Shown: positions 1 to 6,942 of the stretch, piece after piece
Layout of the letters: the number at the start of each line of letters is the position of its first letter
Position numbering within the stretch: position 1 is the first letter of the stretch
Assembly (NCBI GenBank): GCA_030632095.1
Contig: DAOVJU010000011.1
Location: 1 to 15,884, forward strand
From: Chlorobiota bacterium
GTDB lineage: Bacteria; Bacteroidota; Bacteroidia; Bacteroidales; B39-G9
Length of the DNA stretch: 15,884 nucleotides
Reading direction: 5' to 3'
The notes under the pieces: model-generated
The model's database searches: none
Told to the model about the DNA's origin: nothing
Seen by the model: only the letters and a program-made list of their open reading frames with translations
Translations under genes and position numbers: made by a program

Positions 1-1192
1 CATTTTCATCCTTTTTGATCTCAATTGGATTTGTAAGTATCTTGTACTCAACACCTTCAAGTTGTGATTCATGAATTTCAATTGGGTTTGCCGGCATTTC
101 CTTTTCAGTACGGCGGTATATTATATAGGTTTTTTCAGCGCCACATCGCATGGAAGTCCTGCAACAATCCATTGCTGTATTTCCCCCTCCTACAACTGCA
201 ATAGTTTTACCTTTGAAATCGTACTGCTGGCCGGTCATTTCCATATTTCGCAAGAAGTCAATCCCTGAATACACATTTTCTGCATCTTCACCTTTGCAGC
301 CAACTAATGTTCCCTGCTGTGAGCCAATTGTAAGAATAGTAGCATCATAATTTTGGTTTAATTCTCTATAGTTTAAATTGTCTCCAAGTTTCTTTTTGAG
401 ATATATATTGGCCCCTAAATCTTTAATAGTATCAATTTCTTTTTGTAGTAAATCATTTGGAAGCCGGTATTCAGGAATTCCATAACGTAACATGCCGCCT
501 GCTTCCGGGCTTGCTTCGTAAATATCAACCTTATGACCTTGTTGAAGTAAGAAATGAGCACAAGATATTCCACCAGGCCCTGCTCCAATAACAGCAACTT
601 CTTTACCTGATAAAGATTTCTTTTCAGGTATATATCGTAATTCTGAATTAATATCAATATCTGATGCAAACCGTTTTAAATAGTCAATTCCCACACCGGT
701 TCCTTCATCTAACAGGTTTCTCCTGCAAGCAATTTCACAAGGCCTTACACAAACCCGCCCGCAAATTGCAGGTAACGGATTTACTTCTTTGATCAAAGCA
801 ACAGCTTCTCTATACATTTTTTTCTCAATAAGAGAAATGTAACCTTGTATATCCACTCCGGCAGGACAGGTTTGTTTACATGGTGCTTCGCAATCGGCAT
901 AGTGATTACTTAATAATAAATCCAACGCTGTTTTTCTTGCATTACGTACCTTTCTATTTTTAGTCTGTATCTCCATTCCTTCTGTAATACGGGTTGAACA
1001 TGAAGGTTGTAATCCACGCATACCTTCCACTTCAACAACACAAACATAGCATGAAGAATATGGCTTAAGCCGTGGATCGTTACATAATGTTGGAATTTCT
1101 ATATTATTTCGGCGAGCAAGTTCAAGAATTGTTTCTCCCTTTATTCCTTCAATTGCTTTGCCGTCTAATATGATGAATATTTTACTTTCCAT
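1..1192 (-). CDS. NuoG-like [2Fe-2S] / GltD-type FAD-NAD(P)H oxidoreductase, partial at left edge
   Basis: This reading frame starts at an ATG at 1192 and stays open to the window edge, giving 397 N-terminal residues with the C-terminus missing. Residues 1-80 form a plant-ferredoxin-like [2Fe-2S] domain as in NuoG, with C37, C48, C51 and C65. Residues 100-160 carry the cysteine-rich segment of GltD/NfnB proteins: C101, C105, C109, then CGRVC at 144-148, C152 and C156, which should hold [4Fe-4S] clusters. An FAD-binding Rossmann motif follows (VIGAGPGGIS, 201-210). A second dinucleotide site begins VVGGGNTAMD at 333, followed by RR at 360-361, typical of NADPH binding. It is third in an operon with NuoE- and NuoF-like subunits, after a 122-bp spacer. 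By family knowledge this matches StnC-type transhydrogenase subunits. The lost C-terminus could add an [FeFe]-hydrogenase or formate dehydrogenase domain, so the final reaction is unknown. No Shine-Dalgarno is visible. Confidence 0.9.
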   Translation of the reverse strand, partial: MESKIFIILDGKAIEGIKGETILELARRNNIEIPTLCNDPRLKPYSSCYVCVVEVEGMRGLQPSCSTRITEGMEIQTKNRKVRNARKTALDLLLSNHYADCEAPCKQTCPAGVDIQGYISLIEKKMYREAVALIKEVNPLPAICGRVCVRPCEIACRRNLLDEGTGVGIDYLKRFASDIDINSELRYIPEKKSLSGKEVAVIGAGPGGISCAHFLLQQGHKVDIYEASPEAGGMLRYGIPEYRLPNDLLQKEIDTIKDLGANIYLKKKLGDNLNYRELNQNYDATILTIGSQQGTLVGCKGEDAENVYSGIDFLRNMEMTGQQYDFKGKTIAVVGGGNTAMDCCRTSMRCGAEKTYIIYRRTEKEMPANPIEIHESQLEGVEYKILTNPIEIKKDEN

Positions 1193-1198
1193 TTATTC

Positions 1199-1307
1199 TT
1201 AGTATTTAGTATTTTGTATCAGGTTTCAAGTTTCAGGTTTCAAGTTTCAAGTTGCAGGTTACGGGTTGCGGGTTACTGATTTGTTCCTCGCTTCCTACTT
1301 CTGACAT
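1199..1307. repeat. Degenerate tandem heptamer tract in redox-operon spacer
   Basis: Eleven consecutive 7-bp units run from 1199 to 1275: TTAGTAT twice, TTTGTAT, then CAGGTTT/CAAGTTT variants, ending with CGGGTTG and CGGGTTA. GT is invariant at unit positions 4-5. Near the nuoF stop, CCTACTT (1294-1300) and CTGACAT (1301-1307) carry AC at the same unit positions, as if the family were inverted there. The tract fills most of the 122-bp spacer and ends 7 bp upstream of the start codon of the third redox gene. Its function is unknown. Confidence 0.85.
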
Positions 1308-1314
1308 TTTTCTT

Positions 1315-3093
1315 TTAACTTAATTTAATTGCATCAAACTTACATTTGTCATAGCAAACTCCACATTTAATACAAGCATCCTGTCTTATAAAATGTAGCT
1401 CTTTCCTTTCCCCGTCAATAGCATCAACCGGACAGTTTTTAGCACAAACGGTACATCCTGTACAATTTTCTTCAATTACCTCGTATGTTAGTAATTTTTT
1501 ACAGCTCTTTGCAGGGCACTTTTTGTCTCTGATATGCGCCTCGTATTCATTACGGTAATATTTTATGGTAGTTAACACGGGGTTTGGCGCTGTCTGGCCT
1601 AAACCACAAAGCGAACTGTCTTTAATTTGATAAGATAACAATTCCAGCTTTTCAATATCACCTTCCTTCCCTTCACCTTCAGTGATTCTTGTTAAAATCT
1701 CAAGCATGCGCTTGGTTCCAATACGGCAAAACGTACATTTACCACAAGATTCTTTTTGTGTAAAGTCGAGGAAGAAACGGGACATATCAACCATACATAT
1801 AGTTTCGTCCATAACAACCATTCCACCTGATCCCATTATTGCTCCGGTAGCATTTACAGAATCGTAATCTACCATAGTATCAGCCATATATGCTGGTATA
1901 CATCCACCAGATGGCCCTCCTAACTGAACGGCTTTGAATTGTTTATCGTTTTGTATTCCACCACCAAGTTTGAATATAACATCGTGTATAGTAATTCCCA
2001 TAGGAACTTCTACCAAACCACCATGCTTAATTTTACCAGTTAAAGCAAAAACTTTAGTTCCCTTACTTTTTTCAGTTCCGTATTTGGCATAAGCTTCTGC
2101 TCCATTGTAAATGATCCATGGAATATTAGCAAATGTTTCGACATTATTAATGTTTGTAGGCTTGTTCCATAATCCCGATTCTGCCGGGAAAGGTGGTCTT
2201 TTTCGTGGCATTCCTCGCTCACCTTCAACCGATGCTATAAGCGCTGTTTCTTCGCCACAAACAAAAGCTCCTGCTCCTTCCTTAACAAATATGTCGAAAT
2301 TGAAGCCTTTAATTCCCATAATATTCTCACCTAAATACCCCTTTTCCCGAGCCTGGCCTAATGCAATGTTTAACCTTTTTATGGCCAGCGGATATTCAGC
2401 TCTACAATAAATGACTCCGTCTGTCCCTCCTATTGCATATGCGCCAATTATCATTCCTTCAAGAATAGCATGTGGATCGCCTTCCAATAACGATCTATCC
2501 ATAAATGCTCCCGGATCTCCTTCATCGGCATTACAGATAATGAATTTCTCGTCAGACGGATTGTTTCTTGCAAATTGCCATTTCAAGCCTGTTGGAAACC
2601 CTCCTCCTCCTCTGCCTCTGATACCTGAATCGTAAACAGTTTTAATAATGCTTTCCGGAGTTATCTTTTCTGAGGCAATCTTTTTTATTACTTCGTAGCC
2701 TTTTCGCTCTTCGTATTCTTCAATAATTTCAGGATTTATATAACCACAATCGCGTAATGCTATTTTTACCTGGCCTTCAAAAAAAACATCATCTTTAGTT
2801 TTAAAAAGATCGGTTTTTACAACATAATCTTTAATTGGATTTTGATTAACAATATGTTGATCAATAAGATCGACTACCTTTTTCTCATCAATTTCGCCAT
2901 ACAAATAAGAACCTGATTCATCAATTATTTCAACTAATGGCTCACGGTAACACATACCAATACAACTGGTTTGCTTCAGTTCAAAATCAAGATTATCTAC
3001 TTTTTTTAAGGCTTTTATTTTATTATATACTTTATTGGCTCCGGCTGCTATACCGCAACTTCCAAGGCCAACAATAACTTGAGTTTTTTCCAT
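1315..3093 (-). CDS. nuoF: NuoF/HydB-type NADH-binding flavoprotein subunit of a bifurcating complex
   Basis: This 592-residue protein has the extended HydB layout and not the shorter complex I NuoF layout. Residues 1-85 are a thioredoxin-like [2Fe-2S] domain with C13, C44 and C48; the fourth cysteine common in HydB is absent (valine at 8). The NADH/FMN core includes the glycine-rich stretch at 157-172 (RGRGGGGFPTGLKW) and the CNADEGDPGAF segment at 187-197. The N3-type [4Fe-4S] site is CGKCTFC at 450-456 with C496. Two ferredoxin-type [4Fe-4S] motifs close the protein (CTGCTVC 544-550 with C554; CIKCGVC 574-580 with C584). By family knowledge it oxidises or reduces NAD(H) at FMN and passes electrons to ferredoxin and the partner subunit in the cytoplasm. 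It lies between NuoE and the GltD-like subunit genes, so StnA- or HydB-type are equally apt names. The start ATG lacks a Shine-Dalgarno. Confidence 0.93.
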   Translation of the reverse strand: MEKTQVIVGLGSCGIAAGANKVYNKIKALKKVDNLDFELKQTSCIGMCYREPLVEIIDESGSYLYGEIDEKKVVDLIDQHIVNQNPIKDYVVKTDLFKTKDDVFFEGQVKIALRDCGYINPEIIEEYEERKGYEVIKKIASEKITPESIIKTVYDSGIRGRGGGGFPTGLKWQFARNNPSDEKFIICNADEGDPGAFMDRSLLEGDPHAILEGMIIGAYAIGGTDGVIYCRAEYPLAIKRLNIALGQAREKGYLGENIMGIKGFNFDIFVKEGAGAFVCGEETALIASVEGERGMPRKRPPFPAESGLWNKPTNINNVETFANIPWIIYNGAEAYAKYGTEKSKGTKVFALTGKIKHGGLVEVPMGITIHDVIFKLGGGIQNDKQFKAVQLGGPSGGCIPAYMADTMVDYDSVNATGAIMGSGGMVVMDETICMVDMSRFFLDFTQKESCGKCTFCRIGTKRMLEILTRITEGEGKEGDIEKLELLSYQIKDSSLCGLGQTAPNPVLTTIKYYRNEYEAHIRDKKCPAKSCKKLLTYEVIEENCTGCTVCAKNCPVDAIDGERKELHFIRQDACIKCGVCYDKCKFDAIKLS

Positions 3094-3106
3094 TATGTTT
3101 TAATTC

Positions 3107-3230
3107 TTAGTATCTAGTATTTAGTATCAAGTTCAGAGTGGGTTTTGAGTAATGTGTTTTGGGTTTTGATCATCCCCCTAGCCCCCTTTAAAGGGGGAGT
3201 GTGTGAGTTTGAATTGTGAGTTTTGAGTTC
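3107..3230. repeat. GT-type heptamer tract upstream of nuoF
   Basis: Five phased heptamers run from 3107 to 3141: TTAGTAT, CTAGTAT, TTAGTAT, CAAGTTC and AGAGTGG, with GT at unit positions 4-5. Looser units (GTTTTGA, GTAATGT, GTTTTGG, GTTTTGA) continue to 3169. Beyond an inserted GC-rich palindrome, TGAGTTT recurs at 3204 and 3217 and TGAGTTC at 3224. The first unit lies 14 bp upstream of the nuoF start codon. This is the same family as the tract at 1199-1275. Confidence 0.75.
3174..3197. repeat. GC-rich palindrome, relative of the element at 3900-4010
   Basis: A perfect 16-bp palindrome, CCCCCTTTAAAGGGGG, lies at 3182-3197, preceded by CCCCCTAG at 3174-3181. Read on the minus strand it closely resembles CCCCTTTAGGGGTTAGGGG at 3968-3986. 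The two are therefore probably copies of one dispersed family in opposite orientation. It could also form a hairpin in the nuoE-nuoF mRNA, but no T-run follows, so it is a poor candidate for an intrinsic terminator. Confidence 0.65.
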
Positions 3231-3244
3231 TACTATCATCCCCT

Positions 3245-3274
3245 CAGCCTTAGCCTTAGCCTCAGCCTATACCT
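3245..3274. repeat. Short hexamer repeat
   Basis: Five tandem 6-bp units are present: CAGCCT, TAGCCT, TAGCCT, CAGCCT and ATACCT. They lie in the nuoE-nuoF spacer between the GT-type and AC-type heptamer tracts. No function is evident. The tract resembles slippage-generated low-complexity DNA. Confidence 0.7.
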
Positions 3275-3292
3275 CCAGTTTCTATTCAATGT

Positions 3293-3334
3293 TTCACATC
3301 TTACATTTGACTTTTGACATCATACATCTGACAT
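3293..3334. repeat. AC-type heptamer tract next to the nuoE stop
   Basis: Six phased heptamers occur: TTCACAT, CTTACAT, TTGACTT, TTGACAT, CATACAT and CTGACAT. AC is invariant at unit positions 4-5. The tract ends 4 bp from the nuoE stop codon and looks like the reverse complement of the GT-type family on the other side of the same spacer. Confidence 0.8.
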
Positions 3335-3338
3335 GAAA

Positions 3339-3857
3339 TTAATTACTTTCGCTGATTTTAATTTCTTTTACAATTTTCACTGCATCTTTTCCTGATAAAT
3401 TACCATAAGTTTCATTATCAATCATCATAACAGGTGCAAGTGAGCAACACCCCAAACATGCTACTGACTCAAGTGTAAAAAGTCCATCTTCAGTAGTTGC
3501 CCCATCGTCAACTTTTAGTGCTTCTTTTAAAGAATCGGTTATGGTTCCTGCATTTTGAACATGACAAGCAGTTCCATGACATACTTTCACAACATGTTTT
3601 CCTACAGGATTTAATCTAAACTGCGCATAGAATGTAGCAACTCCATACATGTCGCTTAAATTCAAACCAGTATCATTCGAAATTTTCTCGAATGCCTGGG
3701 GAGGTAAAAATCCATACAAGTCTTGAGCTCCTTGCAAAAGAGGAATCAAATTCCCCCTTTTATTTTTGTATTTTTTTATTATTGGGTCAATTAAAGATAA
3801 ATCAACATCCGGCAGATCTACCTTTTCCATTTCCCCGGGAATTCTCCTAATACGCAT
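3339..3857 (-). CDS. nuoE: NuoE/HydC-type thioredoxin-like [2Fe-2S] subunit
   Basis: This 172-residue protein has the usual length and fold markers of the NuoE/HydC family. A helical N-terminal region (20-80) ends with YGVATFYAQF at 71-80. A thioredoxin-like [2Fe-2S] domain follows, with C93 and C98 in VCHGTACHVQNAG and C134 and C138 in ACLGCCSLAP. It donates or accepts electrons with the NuoF-type subunit encoded next on the same strand. It is the first gene of the redox operon. The chosen start at 3857 has no Shine-Dalgarno. An alternative ATG at 3830 (residue 10) sits 13 bp after AGGAG and would remove a basic leader, so the exact N-terminus is uncertain. No membrane segments are visible, so a soluble cytoplasmic complex is expected and not complex I. 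Confidence 0.93.
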   Translation of the reverse strand: MRIRRIPGEMEKVDLPDVDLSLIDPIIKKYKNKRGNLIPLLQGAQDLYGFLPPQAFEKISNDTGLNLSDMYGVATFYAQFRLNPVGKHVVKVCHGTACHVQNAGTITDSLKEALKVDDGATTEDGLFTLESVACLGCCSLAPVMMIDNETYGNLSGKDAVKIVKEIKISESN

Positions 3858-3899
3858 TTTATATCGATTTTTTTACTTGTGTTAAGCCAAGTATGGTTT

Positions 3900-4010
3900 T
3901 TCGGGTAATTTAATGCCCTCGCTCGCCCTTTTATTCCCTAAAAGGAACAGCCCCCCTGGGTGGATTTCCCCTTTAGGGGTTAGGGGCAGCGATGGCAAAT
4001 GAAACCCGAA
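3900..4010. repeat. 111-bp imperfect inverted repeat, MITE-like intergenic element
   Basis: The ends are TTCGGGT (3900-3906) and ACCCGAA (4004-4010), perfect reverse complements. The arms continue imperfectly inward: GCCCTCGCTCGCCC at 3915-3928 faces GGGGCAGCGATGGC at 3983-3996, and TTCCCTAAAAGGAA (3934-3947) faces TTCCCCTTTAGGGG (3966-3979). The centre near 3951-3965 is GC-rich (CCCCCC TGGG TGGA). There is no open reading frame. The structure is compatible with a miniature non-autonomous element or a long RNA hairpin. It lies 42 bp upstream of nuoE and about 320 bp upstream of the protease gene. No clear target-site duplication was found. Confidence 0.7.
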
Positions 4011-4333
4011 GTTTGACATGACACTAATAATTATTAGTAATTAATTAAGGTTTAAAAATATTAATTTGAAAACAAAAAAGACATGATAAATACTATGTTA
4101 AATAACATTTTTGGAATATAGAATCAGACTAAATTAAGTTAGGATAAAAAATGGAATTAGGAACCTTGTAATTTACCCTTGCCATAGGTAAAAAGTGCCT
4201 AAAATACTTTGAGTATCCAGAGTACTTAAAGTTTTGAAAATCTGCAAATTAAATTTGACTTTGGAATAGAAATGTTTTAAATTTATATAATGAAGCAGGA
4301 ATTATGCTATGACTAAAATTAATATTCTATACC
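4011..4333. other. AT-rich leader of the protease gene, no coding sequence
   Basis: I see no credible gene in these 323 bases. They contain an imperfect inverted repeat at about 4202-4236, in which ACTTTGAGTA (4206-4215) faces TACTTAAAGT (4223-4232) with a 7-base loop. TAAATTTG at 4250-4257 matches the Bacteroidota -7 consensus TAnnTTTG, but the nearest TTTG (4233-4236) is only 13 bp upstream, shorter than the usual 19-21. Transcription starting there would leave a leader of roughly 70 bases. The promoter reading is weak. Confidence 0.35.
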
Positions 4334-6913
4334 ATGAACTTAGCAACAGCGATCTCACGAAGTAAAAAACTAAATTTATTAATCCTACTAATTTTTGTAC
4401 TTATTAACATCAGTTACGGTCAGCTCGATCCAAAAACACAATTCAATTTTTATCAGGAAATCCGCGATAAAGCCGAAAAGGCAGACCGCAGTGATTTCCA
4501 CTATATTCCAAAAAAACCCGGACATTATACGGCAAAAGACTGGCAGACGGTAATTGATTCCACATGGGGTGAAGGAATGCCTACAGCACAAAAACTTGAA
4601 TTATTCGACTATTGTTGGGGTTTGATTGACAGAAAATACCCAAGCTTTTTCAATATTGATGATAATTGGGAAACACTGAGAGCTATTTACCGGCCGGAAG
4701 TAGCTGAAGGCGTTAGCCGGGGTCGTTTCTATGCTATAATGAGCCATATGTTTAGAAATCTTCTCGATTCGCATTCAAAAGTATTCGATGTAGCGATTGC
4801 AACCGATAGCCTGAAACCCGGTACGCCTTTACTTGTTGTTTTCGGAACTCCAGCTATGTTCAATAAAATATTCCTTTATAAGGAATATAGTCATTTTGGA
4901 GCCGGACTTGCTCCTCTTTCAGACAGTTCTCTGTTTGTCTACGATGTGGTGTATAATCATCCATTAGGATTAGAACGGGGCGATGTTATTCTCGGCTATG
5001 ATAATATCCCCTGGAAAAATTTATACAAACAACTTCTCAATGCGGAATTGCCGCTTTATTTCCCAGCTTCTTTCACTAGTAATTCCGGCAGCGATTTACA
5101 TGGTTTACTAACATCAGCCGGGGAAAACTGGCACCTGTTTGACACCATCGATATTGTTAAATATACAAGTGGGGATACTATTCACCTGCAAACTTCCTTG
5201 TTGCACAATCAAAATATTTACAAACTTAATTCAGACCAGATGGGCATACGCGGAGTCCAGTTTCCAGATATTGATGAGGGACATTTTGTCAGTTGGGGTG
5301 TTGTTGACGGTACACAGACGGGATACATCTATGTCTGGACTTGGACTAGAAGCGGTGATCATTCATATCCGACTATAAACACCGGGGATGAATTCAAACA
5401 GGCGGTTTTGGACCTCGTTAACAATCATCAGGTTGACGGCCTGATTATTGATTCGAGATTCAACACTGGTGGCCACTGGGTGGAATTTACAAAAGCTCTT
5501 TCAGTTTTATATAATGAAGATCAGGATTACTATAGGGAATTTATTCGTGATGATACGGCTGATCATTATTCAATGAAGAGATTGTACAATGATGGGTACA
5601 TGGTGAATGCAGATAGTAATTTTTTCGATAAACCAATTGCAGTACTTACAGGTCCCAACTCATTTAGTGCTGGCGACATAGTGCCGCTACAAATGCGCAC
5701 ACACCCTATGGTGCGTACTTTCGGACTTGGGACGAATGGTGCATTTGGTCAAGTACATTTGCCTGATATTAGTTCTATTTCCAATGATTGGGCTTTTCGT
5801 AAAACCTTGTCAAATTTATCACTGACCGAACAACCGGATGAATTCCTCACACATTTAAACATTCCGCCTGACGAGGAAATTTGGCTTACACAGGAAGATG
5901 CGGCAATAGGTGAAGATGCTGTTGTCAAACGAGCTTTGGAATGGATTCAGAATCTGGCGTATACTCATGACGTGACAGTTAATAAGACCTATGCCAAACC
6001 TGGGGTTGATACAGTAATTATTACCGCCCAGGTAGAGAATCCCAACCAGCATGAACTAGTAGTAACTGCCAGGCTCCACAACTTTGATGGTGTTTTCATA
6101 GACTCTTTAAATTTGTTTGATGACGGTATGCATGGAGATGGTATGGTTGGGGATAGCTTATGGGGCAATTTTTATTTACCATCAGAAGAACAATCAATCA
6201 CGATTTCTGTTGAAACAAAAGATAATACAACAGAGACTTCAAGAATTTTGCCTAAAGTTGCCTGGTTTACATCTGTAGGACCTGTAGTTTTTGAAAATTA
6301 TTCCTTTTATTCTTCTGATACTGTACCGAATCCCGGTGATCAATTATATTTATTTCTCACCTTAAAAAATGAAGGTTCAATTGCTTCTGCTAATAATGTA
6401 GAGGCTAAATTAATTAGTCTTGATACATTATTGATCACTCCTTGGATTAAATCATTTGGTGATATTGCACCAGGAGAAATAAAAACTACTGAGGATCCTC
6501 ATACGATATATATTTCAGAATACTGTCCGGATAATATAGAAATTCCTATTGGTGTAAATATTATGAGCAATAATCACAGGTTTTGGAGTGACACATTCTC
6601 AATTACTGTTACTTATCCCGTTTCAATTTATGAAAAGGAAAACCTTACATCAAAATTTATAATACATCAAAATTATCCAAATCCATTTAGCTCTAAAACA
6701 GTTTTTAGTTACAAGTTAGCAGTAAATTGTAATGTAGAATTGTCAATATATAACATAAAAGGGCAAAAAATCAACACTTTAATTTCAGAGAAAAAGGCAA
6801 AAGGAGAATACGAACTTAAATGGGATGCTCAAAATTTAAACAGTGGAGTTTATTATTACCGGTTTATAGCAGGTGATTTTGTTCAAACAAGAAAATTGTT
6901 ATTGGTGAAATAA
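4334..6913 (+). CDS. Secreted S41-family protease with T9SS type A sorting domain
   Basis: This 859-residue protein begins with a signal peptide (basic residues 9-12, hydrophobic 13-25, probable cleavage SYG|Q at 29/30). The S41 domain spans about 85-540. It has D145-S-H147 resembling the catalytic-His motif of tricorn-type members, LIIDSRFNTGGHW at 370-382, and GPNSFSAGD at 440-448 with S445 the likely nucleophile. The lysine of the Ser-Lys dyad seen in CtpA/Prc enzymes is not evident in GLGTNGAFGQ (464-473), so a His-Ser type site is more likely. An Ig-like region follows (545-635, with an acidic LFDDGMHGDG segment), then a CARDB-like beta domain (645-762). A T9SS type A sorting tail follows (NYPNPFSS at 780-787, ending KLLLVK). 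It is probably exported across both membranes and anchored or released at the surface. The substrate is unknown. GC falls from about 42-47% to about 30% near 6175. The gene stands alone on its strand. Confidence 0.9.
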   Translation: MNLATAISRSKKLNLLILLIFVLINISYGQLDPKTQFNFYQEIRDKAEKADRSDFHYIPKKPGHYTAKDWQTVIDSTWGEGMPTAQKLELFDYCWGLIDRKYPSFFNIDDNWETLRAIYRPEVAEGVSRGRFYAIMSHMFRNLLDSHSKVFDVAIATDSLKPGTPLLVVFGTPAMFNKIFLYKEYSHFGAGLAPLSDSSLFVYDVVYNHPLGLERGDVILGYDNIPWKNLYKQLLNAELPLYFPASFTSNSGSDLHGLLTSAGENWHLFDTIDIVKYTSGDTIHLQTSLLHNQNIYKLNSDQMGIRGVQFPDIDEGHFVSWGVVDGTQTGYIYVWTWTRSGDHSYPTINTGDEFKQAVLDLVNNHQVDGLIIDSRFNTGGHWVEFTKALSVLYNEDQDYYREFIRDDTADHYSMKRLYNDGYMVNADSNFFDKPIAVLTGPNSFSAGDIVPLQMRTHPMVRTFGLGTNGAFGQVHLPDISSISNDWAFRKTLSNLSLTEQPDEFLTHLNIPPDEEIWLTQEDAAIGEDAVVKRALEWIQNLAYTHDVTVNKTYAKPGVDTVIITAQVENPNQHELVVTARLHNFDGVFIDSLNLFDDGMHGDGMVGDSLWGNFYLPSEEQSITISVETKDNTTETSRILPKVAWFTSVGPVVFENYSFYSSDTVPNPGDQLYLFLTLKNEGSIASANNVEAKLISLDTLLITPWIKSFGDIAPGEIKTTEDPHTIYISEYCPDNIEIPIGVNIMSNNHRFWSDTFSITVTYPVSIYEKENLTSKFIIHQNYPNPFSSKTVFSYKLAVNCNVELSIYNIKGQKINTLISEKKAKGEYELKWDAQNLNSGVYYYRFIAGDFVQTRKLLLVK

Positions 6914-6942
6914 CTTATAGCTATACATAAGCCGATATAACT

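Noticed and set aside
71..669. Short frames on both strands near the left edge
   Set aside because: They overlap the clear partial GltD-type flavoprotein frame that covers 1-1192 with intact motifs, so they are shadows of it.
3182..3197. Intrinsic terminator between nuoE and nuoF
   Set aside because: The palindrome is strong but no T-run follows on either strand, and the flanking genes belong to one functional complex.
1315..3857. Respiratory complex I (nuo) operon
   Set aside because: The NuoF protein has the extra N-terminal [2Fe-2S] and C-terminal ferredoxin domains of HydB-type subunits, the third gene is GltD-like, and no membrane subunits are present.
4255..4292. Sigma-70-like TTGACT and TATAAT upstream of the protease gene
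   Set aside because: The spacing is about 25 bp instead of 17, and Bacteroidota use a different consensus.
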